A stretch of 64,000 nucleotides of DNA from JAEUPI01 sp044222685 (GTDB taxonomy: Bacteria; Pseudomonadota; Gammaproteobacteria; Burkholderiales; Burkholderiaceae_C). The notes under the pieces are model-generated. The model made no database searches. It was not told where the DNA came from and saw only the letters and a list, made by a program, of their open reading frames with translations. The translations under genes were made by a program, and so were the position numbers. This document shows, one piece after another, positions 25,350 to 34,724 of this stretch. The stretch is taken from contig JBGAMU010000019.1 of assembly GCA_044222685.1 (NCBI GenBank), positions 1 to 64,000 of the forward strand. Reading direction: 5' to 3'. Each line of letters starts with the position of its first letter. Position 1 is the stretch's first letter.

Positions 25350-26791
25350 CCGCCGCCGCGCTCCAGTTCGTGCAAGGCACGGCCGATCACGCGCACCGAC
25401 TGCTCGATGGTCCGCGGATCGAACGCACCGTAGCCCAGCACCAGTGCGTTCCAGCGGCCCGGCTGGATGCAGGTGGACGACAGGGCGATCGCGATCACGC
25501 CCTGCTCGCGGATGCGCCGCACCACCTCCATGTCGCGCACCGCGGGCGGCAGGTGCAGGCAGGCGAAGGTGCCGGCGGCGGTGGGCCCCAGGCGCGCCCA
25601 TGGCGGCACGTGGCGGCGCACGGCGGCGACCAGCGCGTCGCGCCGTTCGCGCGACAGCTGGCGCAGCGTGCGCAGATGGTTGCTGAGATGGCCTTCGTCG
25701 ATGAAGGCGGCCATCGCGAGCTGCAGCGAGGTGTTGGTGTGGTCGCCGAGCAGGCCGCGCATCGCGATGAACACGTCGACCAGCCGCGTCGGCACCACCA
25801 GGTAGGCCAGCCGCAGCGCCGGAAACATGATGCCCTCGAAGGTGCCCATCAGCAGCACGCGGTCGGAGCGGTCCATCGCCTGGAACGCCGTCGGCGCCTC
25901 GGCATCGTGCGCGATCTCGTCGTTGAAGTTGCCCTCGATGATCCAGGCTCCGCTCTCGTCGGCCCACTGCAGCAGCTCGGCCCGGCGCGCACTGTCGGTG
26001 CGCACACCGAGCGGAAACTGCGTCAGTGGGTGCAGATACACCGCCGCCGCGTTCGGCGCCGCGGCACGGCCGGCGGCCACGTCGAGGCCGCGCTCGTCGA
26101 ACGAGACGCCCACCACCCGGGCGTGCAGGGCCTGGAACAGCGACAGCAGGCTGGCGTGTCCGGGGTCCTCCAGCCACACGGGGTCGCCGGGCTCGAGCAG
26201 CACGCGGGCGATCAGCTCGACCGCCTGGCTCGGGCTGTTGAGCACCAGCACCTGTTCGGGCAGGCACAACGTGGCCCGCGTCAGCGACAGGTGGCGGGCG
26301 ATCGACTCGCGCAGCGCCGGCAGGCCGGCCGCCGGCCCGTAGCTCAGATGGTCGCGGTAGGGCTCGCCGAGCGCGCGGGTGACCAGCCGGCGCCAGGTGG
26401 ACAGCGGAAAGGCGTCGAGCATCGGTGCCCGCGCAAACAGCGGCGCCGGTGCGATGAGCCGGTGCGGCAGCTCGATCTGCCGCGGCTTGCCGAGATAGAC
26501 CGCCATGCGGTTGAGCACCTGCCCGGCCGACTGGCTAAGCGGCCGCACCACCGACTTGGCGGTCTCGGGGCGCGCCGGCTGCGGCCGGCTCGCCACGTAG
26601 GTGCCGTCGCCGACGCGGCGCTCGAGGTAACCCTCCATCTGCAGCTGCGCGAAGGCCTCGTCGACCGCGCCGCGGGCGACCCGCCAGTCGGCCGCCAGTT
26701 GGCGCGCAGACGGCAGCCGTGTGCCTGGCTTGAGGTGGCCGCGCTGGATCGCGTCGAGCACCGTCTGGTAGACGCGCAGCCGCCGCGGCAT
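25322..26791 (-). CDS. MocR/PdxR-type GntR regulator without the PLP lysine
   Basis: A GntR winged helix (residues 1-70, YQTVLDAIQRGHLKPGTRLPSARQLAADWRVARGAVDEAFAQL) fused to a fold-type I aminotransferase-like domain. In working MocR proteins the domain carries a Schiff-base lysine in a TFSKTLFP-like motif; here the motif reads TFEGIMFPALRLAYLVVP, with Gly at about residue 320 where Lys should be. The aspartate of DYDSEF is also replaced (EGNFNDE). PLP may not be bound covalently, and the effector could differ. Start chosen at ATG 26791; TTG at 26851 and further upstream codons are alternatives. It converges on and overlaps the first OmpR-like gene by 28 bp. Confidence 0.82.
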   Translation of the reverse strand: MPRRLRVYQTVLDAIQRGHLKPGTRLPSARQLAADWRVARGAVDEAFAQLQMEGYLERRVGDGTYVASRPQPARPETAKSVVRPLSQSAGQVLNRMAVYLGKPRQIELPHRLIAPAPLFARAPMLDAFPLSTWRRLVTRALGEPYRDHLSYGPAAGLPALRESIARHLSLTRATLCLPEQVLVLNSPSQAVELIARVLLEPGDPVWLEDPGHASLLSLFQALHARVVGVSFDERGLDVAAGRAAAPNAAAVYLHPLTQFPLGVRTDSARRAELLQWADESGAWIIEGNFNDEIAHDAEAPTAFQAMDRSDRVLLMGTFEGIMFPALRLAYLVVPTRLVDVFIAMRGLLGDHTNTSLQLAMAAFIDEGHLSNHLRTLRQLSRERRDALVAAVRRHVPPWARLGPTAAGTFACLHLPPAVRDMEVVRRIREQGVIAIALSSTCIQPGRWNALVLGYGAFDPRTIEQSVRVIGRALHELERGGGYQGDGAKR

Positions 26792-26907
26792 GCGGGCGTT
26801 CGACGCCGGCAGCAGCGGCTGGATGATGGCGCCCGCAGCTTGTTTGGCCAATGTCGGATTCCGAGTCCCGGCAGCCGCGACTTTAGGCGTGCGGCGCGAC
26901 AGGCGGC

Positions 26908-26988
26908 GCCGGCATGCGATGGACGGCCGACCGGGGCTCCCGAGCCGCGGCCGGCATGCAATGGCCTGCAGCGCGTGGCCACAATGGT
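26908..26988. repeat. Direct repeats in the MocR/regulator intergenic region
   Basis: GCCGGCATGCGATGG at 26908-26922 and GCCGGCATGCAATGG at 26950-26964, one mismatch, 42 bp apart. ACAATGGT follows at 26981, 23 bp after the embedded GCAATGGC at 26958. The core matches the sites before the regulator at 24.5 kb. Likely operator sites for one or both divergent regulator genes. Confidence 0.4.
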
Positions 26989-27029
26989 TCTTGTCGCGCC
27001 GCCAACGCCTGCCCATGATGCGGTGGAAC

Positions 27030-27893
27030 ATGGGTTATCACCGCGAGCCGCCGACGAGTTCGTTCGAGCACACGCCGGCACCGCTGCGCACGCTGGATGC
27101 CGGTGCACCCGCACGGCTGGTGCTGGTGGTCGGCGCGCAGAGCCGGCCGCAGCGGGCCTGGGCCGACTGCCTGGCCGAGCGCGGACTGCGCTGCATCTGG
27201 GAAGCCGACGTCGAACACCTCGCCGGCCTGCAGGGTCAGGTGCTGTTCGACGCGGTCGTTGCCGACGTCAGCGGCGTCGATGACGGCCGCATGGTCGGCC
27301 TGCTCGCACGCGTGCGCCAGCTGTATCGCGGCCGCGTGCTGGTGGTGTCGGACTCGCACGACGAGGTCGACGAGATCATGGCGCTCGAGCTCGGTGCCGA
27401 CGACTTTCTCGTCACACCGCTGAGCGCCCGGCGGCTGCGCGCGCGTCTGCTCGCGCTGCTGCGGCCGCAGCCGGGCGGCGCCGCCGTCGCGTCGCGCCCA
27501 CTCGAACCGGCCGCGCCGATGGCCACGCTCGGCGGCTGGCGCCTCGACGCCGCTCGGCTGCGCCTGCAGCGCGGCGAACACATCGTGGAGCTGACGGCCA
27601 CGCAGGTGCAGTTGCTGCAATGCCTGGCCCACCACGCCGGCCGGCTGGTGCCGCGCGCCGAACTGCACGAACGCATTTGCCCCGGCGCCTCGGACATCCG
27701 TGCGCGCACGATCGACGTCTACGTGCATCGCCTGCGGCGCCGGCTCGCCGAGGCGGGGGTCGGCGACATCCACATCGAGGCGGTGCGCGGCCGCGGGTTC
27801 GTGCTGCATGCCGGGGTCGAGACCCACGCCGCGATCGAACCCGACCCGGGCCCGACCGCGGCGCCGTTGCACGGCGTCTACTTGAAGGCGTAG
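27030..27893 (+). CDS. OmpR-like DNA-binding protein with partly degenerate receiver
   Basis: A 287-residue paralogue of the protein at 24.5 kb. The receiver keeps an aspartate at the acceptor site (VVADVSGVDDG) but has lost the acidic pair (VVGAQSRPQ) and the switch lysine (DDFLVTPLS, Thr in its place). The winged helix is intact (ELTATQVQLLQCLAHHAGRLVPRAELHERI, RTIDVYVHRLRRRLAEAG, IEAVRGRGFVLHAG). ATG at 27030 is preceded by GGTGGA; ATGs at 27015 and 27018 are in frame. The stop lies inside the convergent TonB receptor gene, an overlap of 16 bp. No kinase gene is nearby. Confidence 0.82.
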   Translation: MGYHREPPTSSFEHTPAPLRTLDAGAPARLVLVVGAQSRPQRAWADCLAERGLRCIWEADVEHLAGLQGQVLFDAVVADVSGVDDGRMVGLLARVRQLYRGRVLVVSDSHDEVDEIMALELGADDFLVTPLSARRLRARLLALLRPQPGGAAVASRPLEPAAPMATLGGWRLDAARLRLQRGEHIVELTATQVQLLQCLAHHAGRLVPRAELHERICPGASDIRARTIDVYVHRLRRRLAEAGVGDIHIEAVRGRGFVLHAGVETHAAIEPDPGPTAAPLHGVYLKA

Positions 27894-30640
27894 GTCAGTC
27901 CGAGATAGACGAAGCGGCCGCGCGGGTCGGCGTACTGCGGGTCGTAGCCCGACTGGAAGGAGATCTGGCCTCCCGAGTTGGTGTACGGCGGATCACGGTT
28001 CAGCAGGTTGCGAGCGCCGAGCGTCAGCGTCATGTTCTTGACGCCGGTGTATTGCACCTGCGCGTCGATCGTCTCGTAGGTGCCGACGCGTCGGACCGGC
28101 AAGTCCTGCGCCGGGGCATTGAGTACGTCGTAGTAGCGGCTTTGCCAGTTGTAGGCCAGCGTGCCGTTCCAGTCGCCGCGCGCGAGGTTCGCCGACAGGT
28201 AGGTCCTGATGCGCGGGATCACCCCGCCTGTCGCGCCGTTGACCTGGCTGATCGCCCCGGTGTAGCTGCCGTCCGGGTTCTGCGCCTCGTACTTGATGAA
28301 GTAGGTGCCGTTGTAGGCCAGCGTCAGGCGGCCGATATCGGCGGCGTTGAGTCGCCACTTGGCATCGAAATCGATGCCGGTGATGTGGATCTTGCCGATG
28401 TTCAGGTTGCTCTGGTCGATCTGGACGATCTGTCCCGGCAAGGCCGGAAACGCCGGATCGACCGGGCCGCGCGTGATCAGGCTGCCGTACTTGGCGAGGC
28501 TGTCGAGGTCCTGCAGGATCACCGCCGGGTTGATGCCGTTGTTGATCTGCTCCTCGAGGTTGATCTTGAACCAGTCGACTGCGAGCGACGCGTTGGCCAC
28601 CGGCTCCAACACCAGCCCGAGGGTGGCGTTGGTCGACTTCTCGGGCTTCAGCGTCGGCGTGCCGGAGAACACCACCGGGAACTGCGTGCCGCAGTCCTTG
28701 ACGCCGTCGCCTGTCGTCGGGCAGCGCGCCGGGTCGCTCAGGCCGTTCACGGTCACGCTGCTCTGCTGCGGCAGATAGAGGTCTTGTAGGCTCGGCGCGC
28801 GGTATCCCTTGCCCAGCGAGCCGCGCGCGACCACCTCGCGCAACGGCTGCCAGCGCAGGCTGAACTTCGGCGTCGTCGAGTTGCCGACACCCTGGTAGCG
28901 GTCGAAGCGCACGGCCGCCGAGCCCTCGAGCCCCTTGCTGATCGGCACCACGACCTCGCCGAACACCGAATCGACATTGCGCGAGCGATGCGTGTCGAGG
29001 AAGTTGCCGCCGTAGCCCGACACGTCGCCGGTCTGGATCTCCGGGCTGGCGACGAAGTCGTACTTCTCCTTGCGCGCCTCGACGCCGATCGCGATCGCCA
29101 GCGGGCCGCCGGCCATCTGCAGCAGGTCGCGCGAGCCCTTGACCTGCAGGCTGTCGAGCTGCGAATCGATCTCGAACGCCTTGCCGACGAAGTTGGCGGC
29201 CTTGATCTGCTGCTCCACCGCCGGCGTGTTGGGTCCGAAGAAGTTGACCGTGCCGCTGTTCAGCAGCGGCATGATCCGGGTCAGCATCGGGAAACCGTCG
29301 TTGACCTGCTCGGTCACCTTGCTCTGCGAATGCAGGAAGCCGGCGTCGAAGTCCCAGCCGAAGCGGCTGCCCTTCACGCCGGCCGTCAGCCGCGGCGACT
29401 CGGCGATGTCGGTGATGTCGCGATTGCCGCTGACGGCGGCGCGGTAGCGCACCAGCAGGTCCGGCGTCGCACCGCCGGTCTGGCTCTGCACATAGGCCGT
29501 CGGGTAGAACGGGCTCGCCGGCGTGAGCAGGATGGTCGACGACGGAAACGCGGTGAAGGTGTTGTACGGCGCCTGGCTGGCCAACGGATTGTTCAGCGGA
29601 ATGTTGAACTGGTCCGACAGCGGCACCGGCTGGATCACGTTGTTCTGCTTGTTGCGGTTGAACGAGGCCTGCACATAGGCCTCCAGGTCCGGCGCAATCG
29701 CGAACGACGCCGAGGCGTAGACGCTGGCCCGCTCGGTATCGGGCAGCAGCGATACCAGCGGCGACGGGTCGAAGCGGCAGGACGCCGTCGAGCGGAACGG
29801 AATGAACGACGAATACGGTCCCGGGCAGGTCGGCGCACTCGGGTTGCCGGCGAACGACCCGTCGACCGCAGCGATGTTGGCCGGGAACGTGTTGCCCGAG
29901 CTGGTGTCGTTCTGCGCGTCGAGATTGGTGCCCGACGCGGCGAACGCACGGTCGCGACCGAACAGCGCCGCCTCCTTCTGGTACGACGCGCCGATCATCA
30001 CGTTGAAGCGGTCGCGCGCCAGGTCGCCGTAGCCCCACAGCACGCCGACGCGCTTGCTGCTGGCGCCGCCGTCGCTGGTGTCGCCGTAGGTCGCGCTCAG
30101 CTCGAGGCCGGTGTAGTCCTTGCGCAGGATGAAGTTGACGACGCCGGCGATCGCGTCGGAGCCGTAGACGGCCGAGGCGCCATCCTTCAGCACCTCGACG
30201 CGCTCGATCGCCGACAGCGGGATGCTGTTGACGTCCACCGACACCGAGTCGCCGGTGAAGCCGATGCCGTAGGGCGCGATGCGCTTGCCGTTGAGCAGCA
30301 CCAGCGTGCGCAGCGAACTCAGGCCCCGCAGCGAGATCGACGAGATGCCGCCGGTGGTGGCGCCGGAGACGGCCGACGCGGTGAAGCCGCCGGAGCTCGC
30401 GACCGAGCTGACCGTCTGCATCAGCTGCTCGACGTTGACCGCGCCGCTGCGCGCGATCTCCTCGCGCGTGAGGATCTGAACCGGCAGCGCCGTCTCGGCA
30501 TCGATGCGCCGGATCGACGACCCGGTGATTTCCACACGCTGCGCGTCCTGCGCCCACGCGCCGCACAGCGTGGTGGTGAGCGCGCCGGCGCACACCCAGC
30601 GTGCGGCCTGAGTGACCGCCCTGACTTCGAAACCTGTCAT
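27878..30640 (-). CDS. TonB-dependent outer-membrane receptor
   Basis: A 920-residue active-transport porin. A signal peptide (about 30 residues, ending AWAQ) is followed by the plug domain with VEITGSSIRRIDAETALPVQILTREEIARSGAVNVEQLMQ and LRTLVLLNGKRIAPYG, EVLKDGASAVYGSDAIAGVVNFI. The barrel contains LGKGYRAPSLQDLYLP and LTLGARNLLNRDPPYTNSGGQ. Plug sequences of this type (GSSIRR) occur in receptors for sugars, peptides or complex organics rather than siderophores, but the ligand is unknown. The C-terminus is YAFK, with Phe next to last rather than last. It neighbours three atypical regulators that may control it. Confidence 0.92.
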   Translation of the reverse strand: MTGFEVRAVTQAARWVCAGALTTTLCGAWAQDAQRVEITGSSIRRIDAETALPVQILTREEIARSGAVNVEQLMQTVSSVASSGGFTASAVSGATTGGISSISLRGLSSLRTLVLLNGKRIAPYGIGFTGDSVSVDVNSIPLSAIERVEVLKDGASAVYGSDAIAGVVNFILRKDYTGLELSATYGDTSDGGASSKRVGVLWGYGDLARDRFNVMIGASYQKEAALFGRDRAFAASGTNLDAQNDTSSGNTFPANIAAVDGSFAGNPSAPTCPGPYSSFIPFRSTASCRFDPSPLVSLLPDTERASVYASASFAIAPDLEAYVQASFNRNKQNNVIQPVPLSDQFNIPLNNPLASQAPYNTFTAFPSSTILLTPASPFYPTAYVQSQTGGATPDLLVRYRAAVSGNRDITDIAESPRLTAGVKGSRFGWDFDAGFLHSQSKVTEQVNDGFPMLTRIMPLLNSGTVNFFGPNTPAVEQQIKAANFVGKAFEIDSQLDSLQVKGSRDLLQMAGGPLAIAIGVEARKEKYDFVASPEIQTGDVSGYGGNFLDTHRSRNVDSVFGEVVVPISKGLEGSAAVRFDRYQGVGNSTTPKFSLRWQPLREVVARGSLGKGYRAPSLQDLYLPQQSSVTVNGLSDPARCPTTGDGVKDCGTQFPVVFSGTPTLKPEKSTNATLGLVLEPVANASLAVDWFKINLEEQINNGINPAVILQDLDSLAKYGSLITRGPVDPAFPALPGQIVQIDQSNLNIGKIHITGIDFDAKWRLNAADIGRLTLAYNGTYFIKYEAQNPDGSYTGAISQVNGATGGVIPRIRTYLSANLARGDWNGTLAYNWQSRYYDVLNAPAQDLPVRRVGTYETIDAQVQYTGVKNMTLTLGARNLLNRDPPYTNSGGQISFQSGYDPQYADPRGRFVYLGLTYAFK

Positions 30641-30796
30641 GTCGCCTCCGATTGAATGACCTCGTCGTTGCAAGCGGCTTCGCCGATTGCTTGCCGGCAA
30701 TCTAGGCAGCACGGACGGACACAACCGAAGCGAAAGATGGCGCCAATGTCGCCATGGCGATGCAGCGCCGCGTGTTCGTCGCCCACGTCTCAGCCT

Positions 30797-30814
30797 GGTG
30801 TCGCTGGCGACACC
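30797..30814. promoter_or_regulatory. Dyad site upstream of the TonB receptor
   Basis: GGTGTCGC-TG-GCGACACC, perfect 8-bp arms, about 160 bp upstream of the receptor start and 100 bp upstream of the hydrolase start. Shorter dyads occur at 30685-30702 (GATTGC/GCAATC) and 30749-30760 (TCGCCATGGCGA). Candidate operators. Confidence 0.4.
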
Positions 30815-30916
30815 GAACGCGCGCCGCGCAGCCCGCCGTGCGGTCCGTGCTTTCCCGGGTGTGTGGCGGTCTTCACACACTGACCGCTCTGCCCCGGCCT
30901 GATAGCCTTGCGGCAG

Positions 30917-31768
30917 ATGGCCGCCCGACACCTGCCCGCGCCTGCATCGTCCGACCTGCGGACGATCGTCTTCAGCCACGCCAACGGATTGCCCGCCGGC
31001 ATCTACGGGGCGCTGTTCGCCACCTGGCGCAGTGCCGGCTGGCGCGTGCTGGCGCTCGAGCGTTTCGGGCACGACCCGTCGCATCCGGTGACCAGCGGCT
31101 GGCCGCATCTGCGCGACGAACTGCTTGCCTTCATCCGGCACGAGGCGCGGGACGAACCGGTGGCGCTGGTCGGCCACTCGATGGGCGGCTACCTGAGCCT
31201 GCTCGCCGCCAGCCGGCTGCCGACGCAGGTGCGCGCCGTGGTGCTGCTCGACTCGCCGATCGTCGCCGGATGGCGCTCGCACGGCTTTCGCCTGCTCAAG
31301 GCCGCCGGGCTGTTGCGTCGCGGCGGGCCGGGCAAGGTGTCGGCGCGTCGACGCGACCACTGGCCCGACATCGCCGCGGTGCGCGAGCACTTCCGGTCCC
31401 GGCGCGGATTCGCGGCCTGGGATGCACGCTGCTTCGAACACTACCTGCAGCACGCGTTCGAGGCGGCACCGGGCGGCGGCGTGCAGCTCGCCTTTCGCCG
31501 CGACGTGGAGACGCGCATCTACGAAACGCTGCCGCACCACGTCGAGCCGCTGCTGCGACGACGACCCCTCGCGTGCCCGGTGTCGTACATCGAGGGCGCG
31601 CACTCGACCGAAGGGCGGCAGCTCGGTCTGGGCTTCGTGCGGCGGCTCGCCGGCACACGCTGGCGCACGGTCGACGGCTCGCATCTGTTCCCGCTGGAAC
31701 AACCCGACACCACCGCGCGCGCGGTGCTCGAGTTGCTCGGTCGGGAGGCCACGGGAGCGCACCTATAA
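30917..31768 (+). CDS. Alpha/beta hydrolase
   Basis: A 283-residue cytosolic alpha/beta-hydrolase. The oxyanion region is FSHANGLPAG, the nucleophile elbow is GHSMGG (serine near residue 92) and the C-terminal histidine is in VDGSHLFPLEQP; the acid residue is less clear. No signal peptide. Substrate unknown. ATG at 30917 chosen; an upstream TTG at 30908 would add three residues. The stop codon is embedded in the pyrG -10 box. Confidence 0.85.
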   Translation: MAARHLPAPASSDLRTIVFSHANGLPAGIYGALFATWRSAGWRVLALERFGHDPSHPVTSGWPHLRDELLAFIRHEARDEPVALVGHSMGGYLSLLAASRLPTQVRAVVLLDSPIVAGWRSHGFRLLKAAGLLRRGGPGKVSARRRDHWPDIAAVREHFRSRRGFAAWDARCFEHYLQHAFEAAPGGGVQLAFRRDVETRIYETLPHHVEPLLRRRPLACPVSYIEGAHSTEGRQLGLGFVRRLAGTRWRTVDGSHLFPLEQPDTTARAVLELLGREATGAHL

Positions 31769-31769
31769 T
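31764..31769 (+). promoter_or_regulatory. -10 box of the pyrG operon
   Basis: Consensus TATAAT, overlapping the TAA stop of the preceding hydrolase gene and 55 bp upstream of pyrG. A matching -35 at normal spacing is not evident. Confidence 0.5.
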
Positions 31770-31823
31770 CGCGCTTTCCACCACAGCCTTCATGCGTCGC
31801 GGCGCACCACAAGGCTGAACGAC

Positions 31824-33500
<1,677 letters not shown>

Positions 33501-33513
33501 AGGCCCGCGCCCG

Positions 33514-34371
33514 ATGAAGCTCTGCGGTTTCGAGGTCGGCCTCGACAAGCCCTTCTTCCTGATCGCCGGCCCTTGCGTGGTGGAGTCCGAGGCGCTGCAG
33601 ACCGAGGTCGCCGGCCGCCTGAAGGAGATGACCGGCGCGCTGGGCATCCCCTTCATCTTCAAGTCGAGCTACGACAAGGCCAACCGCTCCAGCGGCACGT
33701 CGTTCCGCGGACCGGGCATGGACAAGGGCCTCGAGATCCTGGCCAAGGTGAAGCGCGAATTGAATGTGCCGGTGCTGACCGACGTGCACACCGAGGCCGA
33801 GATTCCGGCCGTGGCCGCGGTGGTCGACGTGTTGCAGACGCCGGCCTTCCTGTGCCGGCAGACCGACTTCATCCGCGCCGTCGCGCAAAGCGGCAAGCCG
33901 GTGAACATCAAGAAGGGCCAGTTCCTGGCGCCCCACGACATGAAGAACGTGATCGCCAAGGCGCGCGACGCCGCCCGCGAGAAGCGCCTGAGCGAAGACA
34001 GCTTCATGGCCTGCGAGCGCGGCGTGAGCTTCGGCTACAACAACCTGGTGTCCGACATGCGCAGCCTCGCGATCATGCGCGAGACCGGCGCGCCGGTGGT
34101 GTTCGACGCCACCCATTCGGTGCAGCTGCCGGGTGGACAGGGCACCAGCAGCGGCGGGCAGCGCGAGTTCGTGCCGGTGCTGGCGCGCGCCGCCATCGCG
34201 GTGGGCATTGCCGGCATCTTCATGGAAACGCACCCGGATCCGGCCAACGCCCTGTCGGACGGCCCCAACGCGGTGCCGATGAAGCACATGCGCGCCCTGC
34301 TCGAGCAGCTGCTAGCGCTCGACCGCGTGGTCAAGAACCAGCCGCTGCTGGAAAACGACTTCTCCTGTTGA
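33514..34371 (+). CDS. kdsA: 3-deoxy-8-phosphooctulonate synthase
   Basis: Condenses arabinose-5-phosphate with phosphoenolpyruvate to make KDO-8-phosphate for lipopolysaccharide. The 285-residue protein contains FLIAGPCVVESEALQ, FKSSYDKANRSS, PVNIKKGQFLAPHDM and FDATHSVQLPGGQG, all family hallmarks. It starts 13 bp after pyrG in the same operon; its product needs CTP for activation, which fits the linkage. Confidence 0.97.
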   Translation: MKLCGFEVGLDKPFFLIAGPCVVESEALQTEVAGRLKEMTGALGIPFIFKSSYDKANRSSGTSFRGPGMDKGLEILAKVKRELNVPVLTDVHTEAEIPAVAAVVDVLQTPAFLCRQTDFIRAVAQSGKPVNIKKGQFLAPHDMKNVIAKARDAAREKRLSEDSFMACERGVSFGYNNLVSDMRSLAIMRETGAPVVFDATHSVQLPGGQGTSSGGQREFVPVLARAAIAVGIAGIFMETHPDPANALSDGPNAVPMKHMRALLEQLLALDRVVKNQPLLENDFSC

Positions 34372-34390
34372 GTGCTGAAGGAGACCGCCC

Positions 34391-34699
34391 GTGACGACAC
34401 CCGCCTACCTGATCGTCGAGATGAACGTCAGCGACCCCGAGCGCTACAAGGACTACATGGCCGCGGCGCCCGCCGCCGTCAAGGCCGCGGGCGGCGAGTA
34501 CCTCGTACGCGGCGGCAAGCACGAGTCGCTCGAGGGCGACTGGCAGCCGCACCGGGTCGCGATGCTGCGCTTCCCGAGCTACGAGCAGGCCAAGGCCTTC
34601 TACGACGGCGCCCAGTACACCGCCATCCGCGCCAAGCGCAAAGGCGCCACCGAGTACTTCAACATGGTCTTGGTCGAGGGCGTGGCAGCCCCCGTCTGA
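34391..34699 (+). CDS. DUF1330 protein
   Basis: A 102-residue ferredoxin-like alpha/beta-barrel protein of the DUF1330 family (AYLIVEMNVSDPERYKDYMAAAPAAVKAAGGEYLVRGGK). The start is a GTG at 34391, preceded by GAAGGAGA. It lies between kdsA and eno, a position conserved in Burkholderiales. Function unknown. Confidence 0.92.
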   Translation: MTTPAYLIVEMNVSDPERYKDYMAAAPAAVKAAGGEYLVRGGKHESLEGDWQPHRVAMLRFPSYEQAKAFYDGAQYTAIRAKRKGATEYFNMVLVEGVAAPV

Positions 34700-34724
34700 A
34701 CACACAAGCAACGAGAGGAACTGC

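Noticed and set aside
26880..26990. Direct repeats considered as a CRISPR or mobile-element end
   Set aside because: Only two copies 42 bp apart, no spacers, transposase or target duplication; better explained as regulatory sites.
30641..31762. Upstream extension of the TonB receptor frame
   Set aside because: It lies opposite the alpha/beta hydrolase gene and shows no receptor features; the signal peptide begins at 30640.
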